A DNA stretch of 64,000 nt, taken from assembly GCF_002097535.1 (NCBI RefSeq), contig NZ_CP020772.1, positions 2,666,001 to 2,730,000 on the forward strand, written 5' to 3'. Source of the stretch: Halobacillus mangrovi (GTDB lineage: Bacteria; Bacillota; Bacilli; Bacillales; Halobacillaceae). Numbering within the stretch: the stretch's first letter is position 1; each line of letters starts with the position of its first letter. Shown here in pieces: positions 19,654 through 28,720 of this stretch. The notes under the pieces are model-generated. The model saw nothing but the letters and a program-made list of their open reading frames with translations. It was not told the origin of the DNA and ran no database searches. Made by a program: the position numbers and the translations under genes.

Positions 19654-20841
19654 ATGAATTTTGAATTTAGTGATGAACAAGTCATGCTGAGGAAAACAGT
19701 AAGAGATTTCGTAGATAAAGAGATTATGCCTTATATTGGTGAGTGGGATTCTAAAGGACATTTTGAAACGAGTATATTTATAAAGCTGGCCGACCTCGGT
19801 CTAATGGGTGTATGTATACCAACAGAATATGGCGGCAGCGGAATGGATTACAATGCGTTAGCGATCGTTTGTGAGGAGCTAGAACGTGGCGATACGGCTT
19901 TTCGAACAGCTGTATCTGTCCATACGGGATTGAACAGTATGTCGCTCTTGCAGTGGGGAACAGAAGAACAGAAGCAAAAATATTTGGTTCCACAAGCAAA
20001 AGGAGAAAAAGTTGGCGCATTTGGACTGACCGAACCAGGAGCAGGATCTGATGTAGCTGCCCTACAATCTACGGCAAGGCTTGAAGGTGACTATTATATC
20101 CTCAACGGGCAAAAAACTTGGATCTCTCTATGTGACGCGGCGGATCATTTTCTCGTCTTCGCTTATACGAATAAAAACAAAAAGCATCACGGAATCTCAG
20201 CGTTTATTGTTGAAAGGAATATGCCTGGATTCTCATCTAAAGCAACTAAAGGAAAGCTTGGGATTCGGGCGGGGAATACGGGGGAACTATTTTTTGACGG
20301 CGTAAAAGTACCTAAGGAAAACCTTCTCGGCAAAGAGGGGGATGGGTTTAAAATCGCCATGGCTTCGTTGGACAATGGCCGCTTCACCGTCGCTGCAGGA
20401 GCCTGCGGACAGATTATGGCCTGTCTGGAAGCGAGTGTTGCCTACTGCCATGAACGAAAAACGTTTGGTAAAGAAATCGGCAGGCACCAACTCGTCCAGC
20501 AGATGGTCGCAAAGATGGAAGCTGGCCTTCAGATGAGTCGGCTGCTTGTTTACCGAGCAGGTGAACTGAAGAATGAAGGGAAACGAAATACTAGGGAAAC
20601 ATCGCTGGCGAAATGGCAGGCGTGTGATTTTGCGAATCAAGCTGCTGATGATGCGGTACAAATTCACGGGGCGTATGGGTATTCGAATGAATATCCAGTT
20701 GAGCGTTATTTAAGGAATTCGAAGGCGCCTGTCATTTACGAAGGAACGCGGGAGATCCATACGATCATGCAGGCGGAGTATGTGCTTGGTTATCGAAAAG
20801 ATAAGGCTTTGAATAAGATGCTTCCTCCTTGGAAGAGTTGA
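19654..20841 (+). CDS. acyl-CoA dehydrogenase, probable glutaryl-CoA dehydrogenase
   Basis: This 395-aa FAD enzyme has the signatures GAFGLTEPGAGSD, KTWISLCDAADHF and the catalytic base in VIYEGTREIHTIMQAEY. Arg84 in DTAFRTAVSVHTG aligns with the Arg of YRSAMSVQSS in human glutaryl-CoA dehydrogenase, the residue that contacts the distal carboxylate of the substrate. ATG 19654 follows GAGGAGG; the TTG at 19639 is within the ribosome site. It is co-transcribed with the CoA-transferase and ends in a strong terminator. Ordinary short-chain acyl-CoA dehydrogenase is the alternative. Confidence 0.82.
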   Translation: MNFEFSDEQVMLRKTVRDFVDKEIMPYIGEWDSKGHFETSIFIKLADLGLMGVCIPTEYGGSGMDYNALAIVCEELERGDTAFRTAVSVHTGLNSMSLLQWGTEEQKQKYLVPQAKGEKVGAFGLTEPGAGSDVAALQSTARLEGDYYILNGQKTWISLCDAADHFLVFAYTNKNKKHHGISAFIVERNMPGFSSKATKGKLGIRAGNTGELFFDGVKVPKENLLGKEGDGFKIAMASLDNGRFTVAAGACGQIMACLEASVAYCHERKTFGKEIGRHQLVQQMVAKMEAGLQMSRLLVYRAGELKNEGKRNTRETSLAKWQACDFANQAADDAVQIHGAYGYSNEYPVERYLRNSKAPVIYEGTREIHTIMQAEYVLGYRKDKALNKMLPPWKS

Positions 20842-20850
20842 TCATATAAG

Positions 20851-20882
20851 AAAAAACGTCATTCCTGATGAATGGCGTTTTT
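20851..20882 (+). terminator. hairpin terminator
   Basis: AAAAACGTCATT pairs with AATGGCGTTTTT (one G-T pair) after the acyl-CoA dehydrogenase gene. Confidence 0.8.
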
Positions 20883-20924
20883 CAATGTGAAGCGTTTGTT
20901 GTACTTTAATGGCCAGTTTAAGTT

Positions 20925-21396
20925 TATACCATGATAGCGGAAGAGTCGATTTCGAGAATGTTTAGGGGCGTTGGGGAAGGATTCGCTTTCCTGCGGGGAA
21001 CTGGCGAGCTTCCTCGGGCTTCGCCCTGTGGGATCTCGCCTCGCTCCTTCTCCCGCGGGAGTCTCCCCCCTCCCCAACGCCCCTTGCAAAATGAAGTTCG
21101 CGATATATTGCTACGTAGAATTTGCTATTAAATATCGGAAACAGGTGTAAATACTGAATTTCCTACATGAGCGCCTGTCCATGCTTCCTTTCAGATCAGA
21201 AAAGATCGTTTCGAGCATCTTTATCTCATATGGGGGATGGGAAAACGGCGAGACTCCTGTGGGATAACATGTTAGATGAGACCCCGGAAGACGTAAGTCT
21301 GAGGAGGCTCAACACATGCCCACGGAAAGCGAGTCGTTTCCCCATCCACCATCGCTCACACAAAAGTCCCGAAACTGAGTCTTCAGGATAAAGAGG
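20925..21396 (+). repeat. composite foldback element, copy 2 (about 472 bp)
   Basis: This copy has the same layout and orientation as copy 1: left end TATACCATGATAGCGG...GTCGATTTCGAG, reverse A module (20964-21084, 14-bp ends AGGGGCGTTGGGGA), spacer with TTGCTACGTAGAATTTGCTA, forward B module (21230-21352, ends ATGG...GGATGGGAAAACG), right end GTCTTCAGGATAAAGAGG. Spacer pieces are shared with copy 1, which shows that the whole unit, not only the hairpins, is repeated. Confidence 0.8.
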
Positions 21397-21486
21397 TGTT
21401 AGTTGAGGAAAGTCTATAGCTAGTGCATCACCGCCGCCTGACAATAATAAACCTCCCAGGACTATTCCCTCTCAAGTAAGGCCAAG

Positions 21487-21957
21487 TTATATAACCTTCT
21501 TAAATAGCACCCGGTCTTTGTCTCGGCCATCATAATGACTCACAACTGGGATTCCTTCGATTTCTTTGTCCCCTTCTTCGATTTCAAACCCCATCTTTGT
21601 GTGATAAGCAACAGATCCTTTATTCACAGGAGAAGTAACAGCACGTACGATATTTCTATTGTTCACTTTTACTACTTTGAAGAAGGTCTCATAGAGCCTC
21701 CTCCCCACCTCCTGTTTTCTATAATTAGGATCAACTCCTGCAAAATGTATATAAGATTCGTCCAAATAAGTTTGGGATAGAAAACCTATGAGAAATCCGA
21801 TGACCTCTCCGTCTTCTTCTGCTATAAAACTTGTTTGAGAGAAATGGACAAAGAATAATTTGGGAACCATTTGTGCCATTTGCCGGCCGTGCCACCAGTC
21901 GTTTATAAGCGGGGATATCTTTTCATAATCGGAAGGTTCTAAATGTCGAATGTGCAT
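21487..21957 (-). CDS. GNAT-family N-acetyltransferase
   Basis: This 156-aa protein has the GNAT acetyl-CoA loop as VDPNYRKQEVGRRLYETFF and a following beta-strand pair ending VAYHTKMGFEIEEG. It begins MHIRHLEPSDYEKI, typical of the fold. AGGAGG lies 11 bases before the ATG. Substrate is unknown and there is no operon partner. Confidence 0.88.
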   Translation of the reverse strand: MHIRHLEPSDYEKISPLINDWWHGRQMAQMVPKLFFVHFSQTSFIAEEDGEVIGFLIGFLSQTYLDESYIHFAGVDPNYRKQEVGRRLYETFFKVVKVNNRNIVRAVTSPVNKGSVAYHTKMGFEIEEGDKEIEGIPVVSHYDGRDKDRVLFKKVI

Positions 21958-22062
21958 AGTATATATTCCTCCTGTATGTAGGTTAATCTATTTATTTCCA
22001 TTTTTGTTCTCTTTTCCTAACTTCTTTATTTTTCAGCCAAATCCCTTTCTTTCTGTAGAAAT

Positions 22063-22099
22063 AAAAAAGCACAATCCCTTCATAAGGATTGTGCTTTTC
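22063..22099 (-). terminator. terminator of the AraC-VOC operon
   Basis: AAAAGCACAATCC pairs with GGATTGTGCTTTT immediately after the last gene of the operon. Confidence 0.8.
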
Positions 22100-22102
22100 T
22101 AG

Positions 22103-22450
22103 TTAACCTTGTACAAAACTCAGTTCATTCCCATCCAGGTCCAAGATCGTGAACTTTCGACTGCCATATTCCGTGTCAAAAATCCCCTCAATTACCTCCA
22201 CTTTATCTTTTACACTGGTCCAAACAACATCTACATCGTCAACATAAAAGTTGAACCTTCCTCTTGAAGGAATTTGTTCGTGTTCCAACAAGCCAAACAT
22301 CGCACCGTCTTCATGTTCAAAATGTACATAATTCGGATTGTCTGGCGGCCACACTGTTTCCACCACAAACCCTAATGTATCTTCATACCATTGTATAGCT
22401 CTGTTTAGATCTTTTACATTTGCTCTTACATGCCTTAAGCTGGTTTTCAT
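22103..22450 (-). CDS. VOC-family protein
   Basis: This 115-aa protein begins MKTSLRHVRANVKDLNRAIQWY and has a second module FNFYVDDVDVVWTSVKDKVE, ending FTILDLDGNELSFVQG, as in glyoxalase/bleomycin-resistance folds. ATG 22450 follows AGGGGAGG. It is the last gene of a three-gene operon with a second VOC protein and an AraC regulator; the upstream stop lies only 17 bases before this start. Confidence 0.85.
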   Translation of the reverse strand: MKTSLRHVRANVKDLNRAIQWYEDTLGFVVETVWPPDNPNYVHFEHEDGAMFGLLEHEQIPSRGRFNFYVDDVDVVWTSVKDKVEVIEGIFDTEYGSRKFTILDLDGNELSFVQG

Positions 22451-22467
22451 TCTGTCCTCCCCTCTCA

Positions 22468-22899
22468 CTAAAAGTTTAACATCGTACCACGCTCATCAAA
22501 GGTCGAATCTGGATTCCAGGCAACCTCCCACAAATTGTTCTCAGGATCAGCAAAATAAGAAGTGCGTCCTCCCCAGAATGCATCGCTCGGCTCTCTTAAA
22601 ATTTCAGCTCCAAGTCCTCTAACCTGTTCAATGACTTCGTCTACCTCTTGCTTAGAATTGACGTTAATTGCGAGAGTAACTGGGTAATATTCACTGGTCG
22701 AGTGTCTTAACTTGACCCCTGCATCTTTCTCCAATTCTTCGAATGGGAAGAGGGTCAACATCACTCCTGCTGTTTTAAATACGGCATAGTTATCTGAGCT
22801 AATATCAGTTTCTTCCCAACCCAATTTTTGATAAAAGGAACGCAATTTAGGTAATTCATGTGCTCCTAATGTAATTAAAGAAACTCTTTGTGGTATCAT
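22468..22899 (-). CDS. VOC-family protein
   Basis: This 143-aa glyoxalase-fold protein has two modules (VSLITLGAHELPKLRSFYQ and INVNSKQEVDEVIEQVRGLG) and the C-terminal YFADPENNLWEVAWNP, where Glu could be a metal ligand. Its ATG overlaps the AraC gene stop by 4 bases, so the two are coupled. This suggests the AraC protein controls, or senses the substrate of, these VOC enzymes. Confidence 0.85.
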   Translation of the reverse strand: MIPQRVSLITLGAHELPKLRSFYQKLGWEETDISSDNYAVFKTAGVMLTLFPFEELEKDAGVKLRHSTSEYYPVTLAINVNSKQEVDEVIEQVRGLGAEILREPSDAFWGGRTSYFADPENNLWEVAWNPDSTFDERGTMLNF

Positions 22900-23786
22900 T
22901 CCTTCACCCCTTTTTCGTAATCTTCTACTAGTATAGTTTTTCCTCGCTCATCTGTATTGTAAAAATCGGACACTCTTATTGAGGAAGGGTTTATGCCAAC
23001 TCGTTTCTTTATGTCTTTTACAAAGTGAGATTGATCGTAAAAATCAAGATCGTCAGGCAGGTTCAACTTTTTTGTTGGGGACTGGTCAATCCATAAACTT
23101 AATGCCGATTGGAACCGGATGACCTGGCTAAATTTTTTAGGACTCATTCCTATCACTTGATCGAACATACGCTGCATGCGCCGTCTGCCAATCACTTCTC
23201 TTTCACTAATTTCCTTTACAGAAAGCATCCCTCTACTTGAAATAATCTGAAAAAGGATATTTTGTAACTGAACGTCCTCATTCTTTCTAAGTAAAGCATC
23301 ACTCAAAATTTTTCTTAACACATTATCACAAGCTTTAATTAGATCTGAAACTGATCGTGATTCTTGAATAGCCTTTTGAAGCACGCTTTTCATTTGAGGA
23401 GCCAGATGATCTAAACCCGTAATTGACTGAGCCGTTTCTTTCGCCTTTTGTGGAACGAATAGAGAAGCAGTACCAGGATAGAACCGGATCCCGAACGACT
23501 TTTTGGTAGAAGATGTGTCTTCTTTAAACATAAAATGATCTTCAAAAATGCCACAATATCGAAAACTTAAGTCTTCATCGTGATCATGATATTCGATAAT
23601 TATATCTGTGCACCCGTCCGGAATAACCGTAGATATGTACTCTTTCCTCTCCATTAAACTTTTAGAAGCAGAACTCCAATAACAGCATACATAGGGCTGC
23701 AGCATCGGGTGAGGCTTGTATTCCTCATATAGAGTGTAGGGGCTTGTCATGATTTTTGGGGTGTAGGATACAAATAGATTGATCAT
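22896..23786 (-). CDS. AraC-family transcriptional regulator
   Basis: This 296-aa regulator has an N-terminal sensing domain (HPMLQPYVCCYW...VIPDGCTDIIIEY, as in DUF6597-type AraC proteins). Its C-terminal HTH includes SVKEISEREVIGRRRMQRMF and DFYDQSHFVKDIKKRVGI. ATG 23786 is used because the SD GGAGG ends 4 bases before it. It heads the operon AraC-VOC-VOC. Confidence 0.86.
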   Translation of the reverse strand: MINLFVSYTPKIMTSPYTLYEEYKPHPMLQPYVCCYWSSASKSLMERKEYISTVIPDGCTDIIIEYHDHDEDLSFRYCGIFEDHFMFKEDTSSTKKSFGIRFYPGTASLFVPQKAKETAQSITGLDHLAPQMKSVLQKAIQESRSVSDLIKACDNVLRKILSDALLRKNEDVQLQNILFQIISSRGMLSVKEISEREVIGRRRMQRMFDQVIGMSPKKFSQVIRFQSALSLWIDQSPTKKLNLPDDLDFYDQSHFVKDIKKRVGINPSSIRVSDFYNTDERGKTILVEDYEKGVKE

Positions 23787-23927
23787 CAACCCTCCTTAGC
23801 TGTAGTTATTCTATCTATACCTTCATTCAACAAACGATCCGTTTTTTCCTTTTGCGTTTTATTTCCATTCTAATTCAATAGAGAAAACATATAGTTTTAA
23901 TGAAAGATAGACAAGGAGTGATTTTAA

Positions 23928-24491
23928 ATGAGTGATTTCCATCTGTTTGTTATACTTACCGTCGTTTTGGTTGCATCAGCTTCTTTCTTATTATCAATGA
24001 GATTCCAACATACCCTTCATCAAGGTCAAAAGATGGTCTTAGCTATGGCACAAGGAACGACCCTCGGATTTGTTGCTGGACTACTTATCGCTACCCTCTT
24101 TCCATACCAGTTATTTCTCTCCTCTATCATAAGTCTTATTGCAGGTTCTTTTATTGGAGGCTTATGTGGTTATAAACTCGGAATGATTTCATGTTTAGAG
24201 GGAGTAACCTCAGGCTTGATGAGCAGTTTAATGGGGGCCATGCTCAGTGCAATGATCCTTCCTCAACAATCTATTCTCTTTATACAGCTCTTCTTAACTC
24301 TATCGTTTTGCAGCCTTCTGTTCTATCCTGTGTTTACGAACCACTCAAATCGGATACCTTCAAAAAGATGGTTTCTAAAGCCTTTATTGATCTTGCTGAT
24401 CTCGTCTAGCTACCTTATTGCTGGCAGTGTGCTGGATGATACACCAAATCCCCAGCCAATTGACCACCACAAGAACCAGCATCTTTCATAA
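23928..24491 (+). CDS. hypothetical membrane protein (187 aa)
   Basis: I do not recognise this protein. It has about five hydrophobic helices (FVILTVVLVASASFLLSM, TTLGFVAGLLIATLFPY, ISLIAGSFIGGLCGY, GLMSSLMGAMLSAMIL, LLILLISSSYLIAGSVL). The C-terminal tail is His/Asn-rich (PIDHHKNQHLS). AAGGAGTG precedes the ATG by 8 bases and a perfect terminator follows. Because it lies beside a CopB ATPase, convergent to it, a link to metals is conceivable but unsupported. Confidence 0.7.
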   Translation: MSDFHLFVILTVVLVASASFLLSMRFQHTLHQGQKMVLAMAQGTTLGFVAGLLIATLFPYQLFLSSIISLIAGSFIGGLCGYKLGMISCLEGVTSGLMSSLMGAMLSAMILPQQSILFIQLFLTLSFCSLLFYPVFTNHSNRIPSKRWFLKPLLILLISSSYLIAGSVLDDTPNPQPIDHHKNQHLS

Positions 24492-24526
24492 AAACAGGCA
24501 GAGAATGATTTTCTCTGCCTGTTTTC
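24491..24526. terminator. bidirectional terminator
   Basis: AAAACAGGCAGAGAA pairs perfectly with TTCTCTGCCTGTTTT between two convergent genes. Confidence 0.9.
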
Positions 24527-24533
24527 ATTAGAA

Positions 24534-26609
24534 TTATGAGGCTTTTAACAGCTTCGCGTTAATGGCAACTACAATGGTACTAAAGCTCATGAGAATCGCT
24601 CCTACCGCTGGACTTAATACAATACCGATGGGTGCAAGCACGCCAGCAGCCAATGGAATCGCAAAAATGTTGTATCCGGCTGCCCACCATAAATTTTGAA
24701 CCATTTTCTTGTACGTATTCTTAGACAACTGGATGATGGACAGGATATCTTTGGGATTACTTTTAACAAGAACAATGTCCGCTGTTTCCACCGCTACATC
24801 TGTTCCGCTTCCGATTGCGACTCCTACATCGGCTGTAGCTAACGCTGGAGCATCATTAACTCCGTCGCCTGTCATGGCAACTTTCCGGCCTTCTTTTTGT
24901 ACCTTTTTCACCTGGTCGGCTTTATGATCAGGCAGCACTTCAGCATACACTTCGTCGATTCCGATCTGATCAGCTACCCAATCAGCCACTTTCTTGTTAT
25001 CCCCGGTGAGCATGATGGACTGAATGTCATGTTTTTTCAATTCAGCTACGGTTTCTTTAGCGGATTCTCGAACCATATCTGCCATTGCGATCATTCCGAC
25101 ATAGTTTTGATCGACGAGAACAAATACAACTGTTTTTCCTTCTTCTGAAAGCTTATTGAATGCATTGGTATCATAGGAATACCCTTGCTCTTTAATGTAT
25201 CCAGGACTAACGACCTTCACTTCCTGACCGTCTACTTTCCCTTGCAAACCTTTCCCTGTCATGGATTCGAACTCTTTCACTTCCCCCAGGCTGATCTCTT
25301 GCTCACGGGCTTTTTCTAAAATCCCTTGAGCCAGCGGGTGTTCAGAATTTTGCTCCACACTGCCCGCCCAGTAAAGCAGCTGATCCTTTTCCTGATTTTC
25401 TTCAGGAACGACATCGGTCACTCCGAACTCACCTTTGGTTAACGTACCTGTTTTATCAAAAATGACTGCATCAATGTTGCGTGCATTCTCAAATTGAGTA
25501 CGGTTTCTAATCAATAATCCTTGCTTAGCGGAAAGTGACGTAGAGACGGCTACCACTAATGGAGCGGCAAGGCCTAATGCGTGCGGGCAGGTAATGACCA
25601 TAACCGTAACCATCCGTTCAACGGCTGTATCAAAGGCAAACCCCAGGGATGTCCAAATAATAAATGTGGCGATTCCTGCAGTGAGTGCTAAATAAAACAA
25701 CCACTTGGCTGCTCGATTTGCAAAGTCTTGAGCCCGCGATTTAGAGTTCTGCGCTTCTTTTACAAGCGTAATTACTTGAGATAAGTACGTATCATCACCG
25801 GTTTTCTTAACGCGGATCTTTAAGCTTCCTTCTTTGTTGATAGAACCTCCGATGACTTCATCTTCTTCGTTCTTCTCTACGGGCATGGATTCCCCCGTTA
25901 ACATGGACTCATCAATGGCGGATTTTCCTTCATAAATCGTACCGTCTACCGGTATTTTTTCCCCTGGTTTCACTAACACAAGATCATCAGATTGCAATTC
26001 TTGAAGCGGAACATCTTCCGTTTCACCATTTTCGTTCAGACGGTGAGCTTCGTTCGGCATCAGTTTAACGAGTTCTTGAAGCGCATTGGATGCTCCCATG
26101 ACTGATTTCATCTCAATCCAGTGTCCAAGCAGCATGATATCAATTAAGGTTGCAAGCTCCCAGAAAAAGTTACGGCCTGACCAGCCAAACACAACGAGGG
26201 AACTGTACCCATACGCAACTACAATAGCGAGACCGATCAAGGTCATCATGCCGGGTTCTTTATTTTTAAGTTCATCCACAGACCCTGTCAAGAATGGCCA
26301 GCCACCGTAGAAAAAGACGAACGTGGCTAATCCAAATAGTACGTATTGATCATAAGGGAATGAAAACTCAAGTCCAATAAAATCCTGAATCATTGGTGAT
26401 AAAAGCAGGATTGGAATGGTGACAATTAAAGAAATATAAAAACGGCGTTTAAAGTCTTCAATCATACTTCCATGGTCGTGATGATCATGACCTCCATGAT
26501 CGTCATGATGTCCGTGTTCCTCATGATTATTGTGGTCATTCTTCTGCTCATGACTTCCATGATGATCATGCTCATGTTTACGATGATTATGGTTGTGTTC
26601 TTGTGCCAT
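24534..26609 (-). CDS. copB: copper-exporting P-type ATPase, CopB type
   Basis: This 691-aa P1B-3 ATPase starts with about 48 residues very rich in His (repeated [19 protein letters not shown]) that serve as a metal-binding tail in place of an HMA domain. The membrane metal motif is CPH in [13 protein letters not shown], the CopB signature, followed by DKTGTLTKG (phosphorylation) and [11 protein letters not shown]. Copper or silver export is the family role. GGAGGAG precedes the ATG. A TACC-N7-GGTA box lies about 50 bases upstream. A cysteine-rich four-helix copper protein gene lies just upstream on the same strand. Confidence 0.92.
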   Translation of the reverse strand: MAQEHNHNHRKHEHDHHGSHEQKNDHNNHEEHGHHDDHGGHDHHDHGSMIEDFKRRFYISLIVTIPILLLSPMIQDFIGLEFSFPYDQYVLFGLATFVFFYGGWPFLTGSVDELKNKEPGMMTLIGLAIVVAYGYSSLVVFGWSGRNFFWELATLIDIMLLGHWIEMKSVMGASNALQELVKLMPNEAHRLNENGETEDVPLQELQSDDLVLVKPGEKIPVDGTIYEGKSAIDESMLTGESMPVEKNEEDEVIGGSINKEGSLKIRVKKTGDDTYLSQVITLVKEAQNSKSRAQDFANRAAKWLFYLALTAGIATFIIWTSLGFAFDTAVERMVTVMVITCPHALGLAAPLVVAVSTSLSAKQGLLIRNRTQFENARNIDAVIFDKTGTLTKGEFGVTDVVPEENQEKDQLLYWAGSVEQNSEHPLAQGILEKAREQEISLGEVKEFESMTGKGLQGKVDGQEVKVVSPGYIKEQGYSYDTNAFNKLSEEGKTVVFVLVDQNYVGMIAMADMVRESAKETVAELKKHDIQSIMLTGDNKKVADWVADQIGIDEVYAEVLPDHKADQVKKVQKEGRKVAMTGDGVNDAPALATADVGVAIGSGTDVAVETADIVLVKSNPKDILSIIQLSKNTYKKMVQNLWWAAGYNIFAIPLAAGVLAPIGIVLSPAVGAILMSFSTIVVAINAKLLKAS

Positions 26610-26653
26610 AGCTGACTCCTCCTGTACTCATGATTTCTTATTTGTAATACTAT

Positions 26654-26668
26654 TACCTAGTAGGGGTA
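26654..26668 (-). promoter_or_regulatory. CsoR-like box upstream of copB
   Basis: On the minus strand this reads TACCCCTACTAGGTA, a 15-bp TACC-N7-GGTA pseudo-palindrome similar to CsoR sites in Bacillus (TACCC...GGGGTA). A matching box precedes the neighbouring cysteine-rich gene. Regulator identity is inferred; no csoR is in the window. Confidence 0.5.
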
Positions 26669-26693
26669 TAGTTAAAACATAAAAGATTACAAA

Positions 26694-26731
26694 AATAACC
26701 ACGGATTTGAAAATTCAAATCCGTGGTTATT
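26694..26731 (-). terminator. terminator of the four-helix copper protein gene
   Basis: AATAACCACGGATTTGA pairs perfectly with TCAAATCCGTGGTTATT around a 4-base loop. Confidence 0.9.
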
Positions 26732-26746
26732 CTATGTCAGGATGGA

Positions 26747-27073
26747 TTAAGCTATACTCTTACAAGCATCTGCACACTGGAAGCATGCCTCTGCACATTT
26801 TTGACAGTGGTCGTGATCATGTTTCTTACACTCATTTCCGCAATCCTCACATATCTTCGCACATACATTTGCGAGTTCAGCAGCAAACGGCGTGCCTCTT
26901 ACTAATGCTTGTTCGAGATAACCGCAAATATCCGCACATTCGCGATCTAAACGGATACATTGAGCCATCATTTTGATGTCATCTTCTTGCAGACAGGCAT
27001 CGTAACAATGGTTACAAGCCTCCATGCACTCATGTAAAGCTTTAATGGCAGACTGATAATTTTCGTGTGACAT
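26747..27073 (-). CDS. four-helix bundle copper-binding protein (Csp/DUF326)
   Basis: This 108-aa cytosolic protein has about 15 cysteines arranged on amphipathic helices: CMEACNHCYDAC, CIRLDRECADICG, CAKICEDCGNEC, CQKCAEACFQCADAC. This is the DUF326/Csp family pattern, in which cysteines line the core of a four-helix bundle and store Cu(I). There is no signal peptide, so it is the cytosolic Csp3-like type. AAGGAGG lies 12 bases upstream of the ATG. It is transcribed in the same direction as copB and carries a similar upstream box. Confidence 0.9.
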   Translation of the reverse strand: MSHENYQSAIKALHECMEACNHCYDACLQEDDIKMMAQCIRLDRECADICGYLEQALVRGTPFAAELANVCAKICEDCGNECKKHDHDHCQKCAEACFQCADACKSIA

Positions 27074-27118
27074 AACTAATTAAACGCCTCCTTATAAGAT
27101 ATGGTTCACAAAGACGAT

Positions 27119-27133
27119 TACCCTATACCGGTA
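27119..27133 (-). promoter_or_regulatory. CsoR-like box upstream of the Csp-type gene
   Basis: On the minus strand this reads TACCGGTATAGGGTA, again TACC-N7-GGTA, 46 bases upstream of the ATG. Shared spacing and ends with the copB box suggest common copper-responsive control. Confidence 0.45.
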
Positions 27134-27288
27134 TCATTAAACATATTTTCCAAAAATTAACCAGATCTAATTTTAATTACCATCCAAAATGTGATTGAAT
27201 TCCTAATACGATTGACATGGAATTAAGCTTAGCCAAAGTCTATGATTTTTGGGAACATAACAGAAATCGTAAAGACTATTTAACAAAA

Positions 27289-27322
27289 AAAGAACCTCTC
27301 CTGTTAAAAAGGAAGGTTCTTA
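27289..27322 (-). terminator. terminator of the MFS gene
   Basis: AAAGAACC-TCTCC pairs with GGA-GGTTCTT, with a U-run on the minus strand. Confidence 0.75.
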
Positions 27323-27331
27323 CTTGCAGTC

Positions 27332-28720
27332 TTATTGCTGTGAAACAGGTCTTTTGTATGAAATTTCTTTTTTATTATAAAACAGATAGAATTGCGTCAT
27401 CGATAACAAGATTATTAATGAAAATCCTAAAAAGATGTTGCTGTACACGGACGTATCTCCATTAAATCCTAACCAATTAAACGGCTGAGATGGGTTAAAT
27501 AAGTCCAAGGTTTTTCCAATTACTGCTCCACTTATAGCTCCTGAAACAAAGTTAAGCAAATTGAAAACGCCCATGCCTACGCCTGTTTCATTTTTTTCTA
27601 ACAGGTTGGCAAGAATATCAGCGGAAGACGCCTGAACAAGTGGAAAGCTCATATAAGCGACAATGATCGTTGCGCTGACGACAAATTGGTTGGCACCTAC
27701 GATCATGGAAAGCAGGAAGAAACCAACCGCTAAAAGGGTCATCGCCAAGTAAAGAACGAAGGTGTTGCCTTTTGAGTCGACAAGAGAGCCTCCTTTTTGT
27801 CCCATAAGAGCAGCACTTATTGCGCCCGGGAATAGTACAAGGCCAATGGCCATCGTTCCCAGGTGATAGCTGTCTCTGAACATGATCGGCAGCATGAACA
27901 TCATCCCAAATAAACAAGTGATGCTTAGAAAGCTCGTGATGATCGTCGAACGGTACTTCCCATTTTTGAACAAGTGCGGAGGAATGAACGGCTCTTTAAT
28001 CGACCTCATTCTCCATAAATTCAATCCAAAGAAAAGAACGGTCAAAGCAAAAATCCACGAAATGCCAAGGGTGATTCCAAGCAGGAGCGTAGAGATGAAG
28101 CCAGCAATGAAAACAGCCCCTATATAATCAATGTAACCCTTATTCACCTCTTCTTGAGGTAGATTTCTTCGTAAGAATGGCAAAGTAATGATGATCATTG
28201 CGGATGTTAAAAACAAATATCGCCAGTCGAGGAATCCCGCTATAAACCCTCCAGCTATCGGACCAATTCCAGAAGCGAACGCCATCACAGAAGATACGAT
28301 CCCAAGGACTTTTCCTCGTGTCTTTGGAAAATAACGAATCGGTGCTAAAAAGACTAGTGCTGGGATCATCGCTCCTCCAACGGCTTGAATGACTCTTGCC
28401 ACTAAAACCATTCCATAGTTTTGTGCGAAGAAACCAAATAACGAGCCCACCGCAAAAATCGTTAACCCAAACGTGATCAGTGTACGGAATGGATAATAGT
28501 CAGCTAATTTCCCATACGTCAATGCTCCGACAGCGTAAACCATGATGTAACCCGTCATCACCCAGCTTACTTCCGAAGGCATCAATTGATAAGTCTTGGC
28601 GATATCTGGCACAGCGATATTGAACATTGTTCCGTTCATGACAGAAAGCATAAGGACTGCACATAAAGACACCAGAAGTCTCTTTGGATGTGGAATGTTC
28701 GGTTCGTTTTGCTCATCCAT
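27332..28720 (-). CDS. MFS drug-type exporter (DHA2, 14-helix)
   Basis: This 462-aa transporter has an early VMNGTMFNIAVPDIA (TM1), motif A YGKLADYYPFRTLI, and motif C region in VMAFASGIGPIAGGFIAG typical of H+-antiport exporters. The RVIQAVGGAMIPALVF stretch resembles Tet(L)/Tet(K)-like DHA2 proteins, but resistance to tetracycline cannot be claimed. GGGAGGGG precedes the ATG. It is monocistronic, with no adjacent regulator. Confidence 0.88.
   Translation of the reverse strand: MDEQNEPNIPHPKRLLVSLCAVLMLSVMNGTMFNIAVPDIAKTYQLMPSEVSWVMTGYIMVYAVGALTYGKLADYYPFRTLITFGLTIFAVGSLFGFFAQNYGMVLVARVIQAVGGAMIPALVFLAPIRYFPKTRGKVLGIVSSVMAFASGIGPIAGGFIAGFLDWRYLFLTSAMIIITLPFLRRNLPQEEVNKGYIDYIGAVFIAGFISTLLLGITLGISWIFALTVLFFGLNLWRMRSIKEPFIPPHLFKNGKYRSTIITSFLSITCLFGMMFMLPIMFRDSYHLGTMAIGLVLFPGAISAALMGQKGGSLVDSKGNTFVLYLAMTLLAVGFFLLSMIVGANQFVVSATIIVAYMSFPLVQASSADILANLLEKNETGVGMGVFNLLNFVSGAISGAVIGKTLDLFNPSQPFNWLGFNGDTSVYSNIFLGFSLIILLSMTQFYLFYNKKEISYKRPVSQQ

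Noticed and set aside
20859..21444. Open frames across composite repeat copy 2
   Set aside because: Same reason: repeat-derived frames without start signals or protein-like composition.
27332..28720. Tetracycline resistance Tet(L)/Tet(K)
   Set aside because: Family-level similarity only; no tet leader peptide upstream and the DHA2 family is broad.
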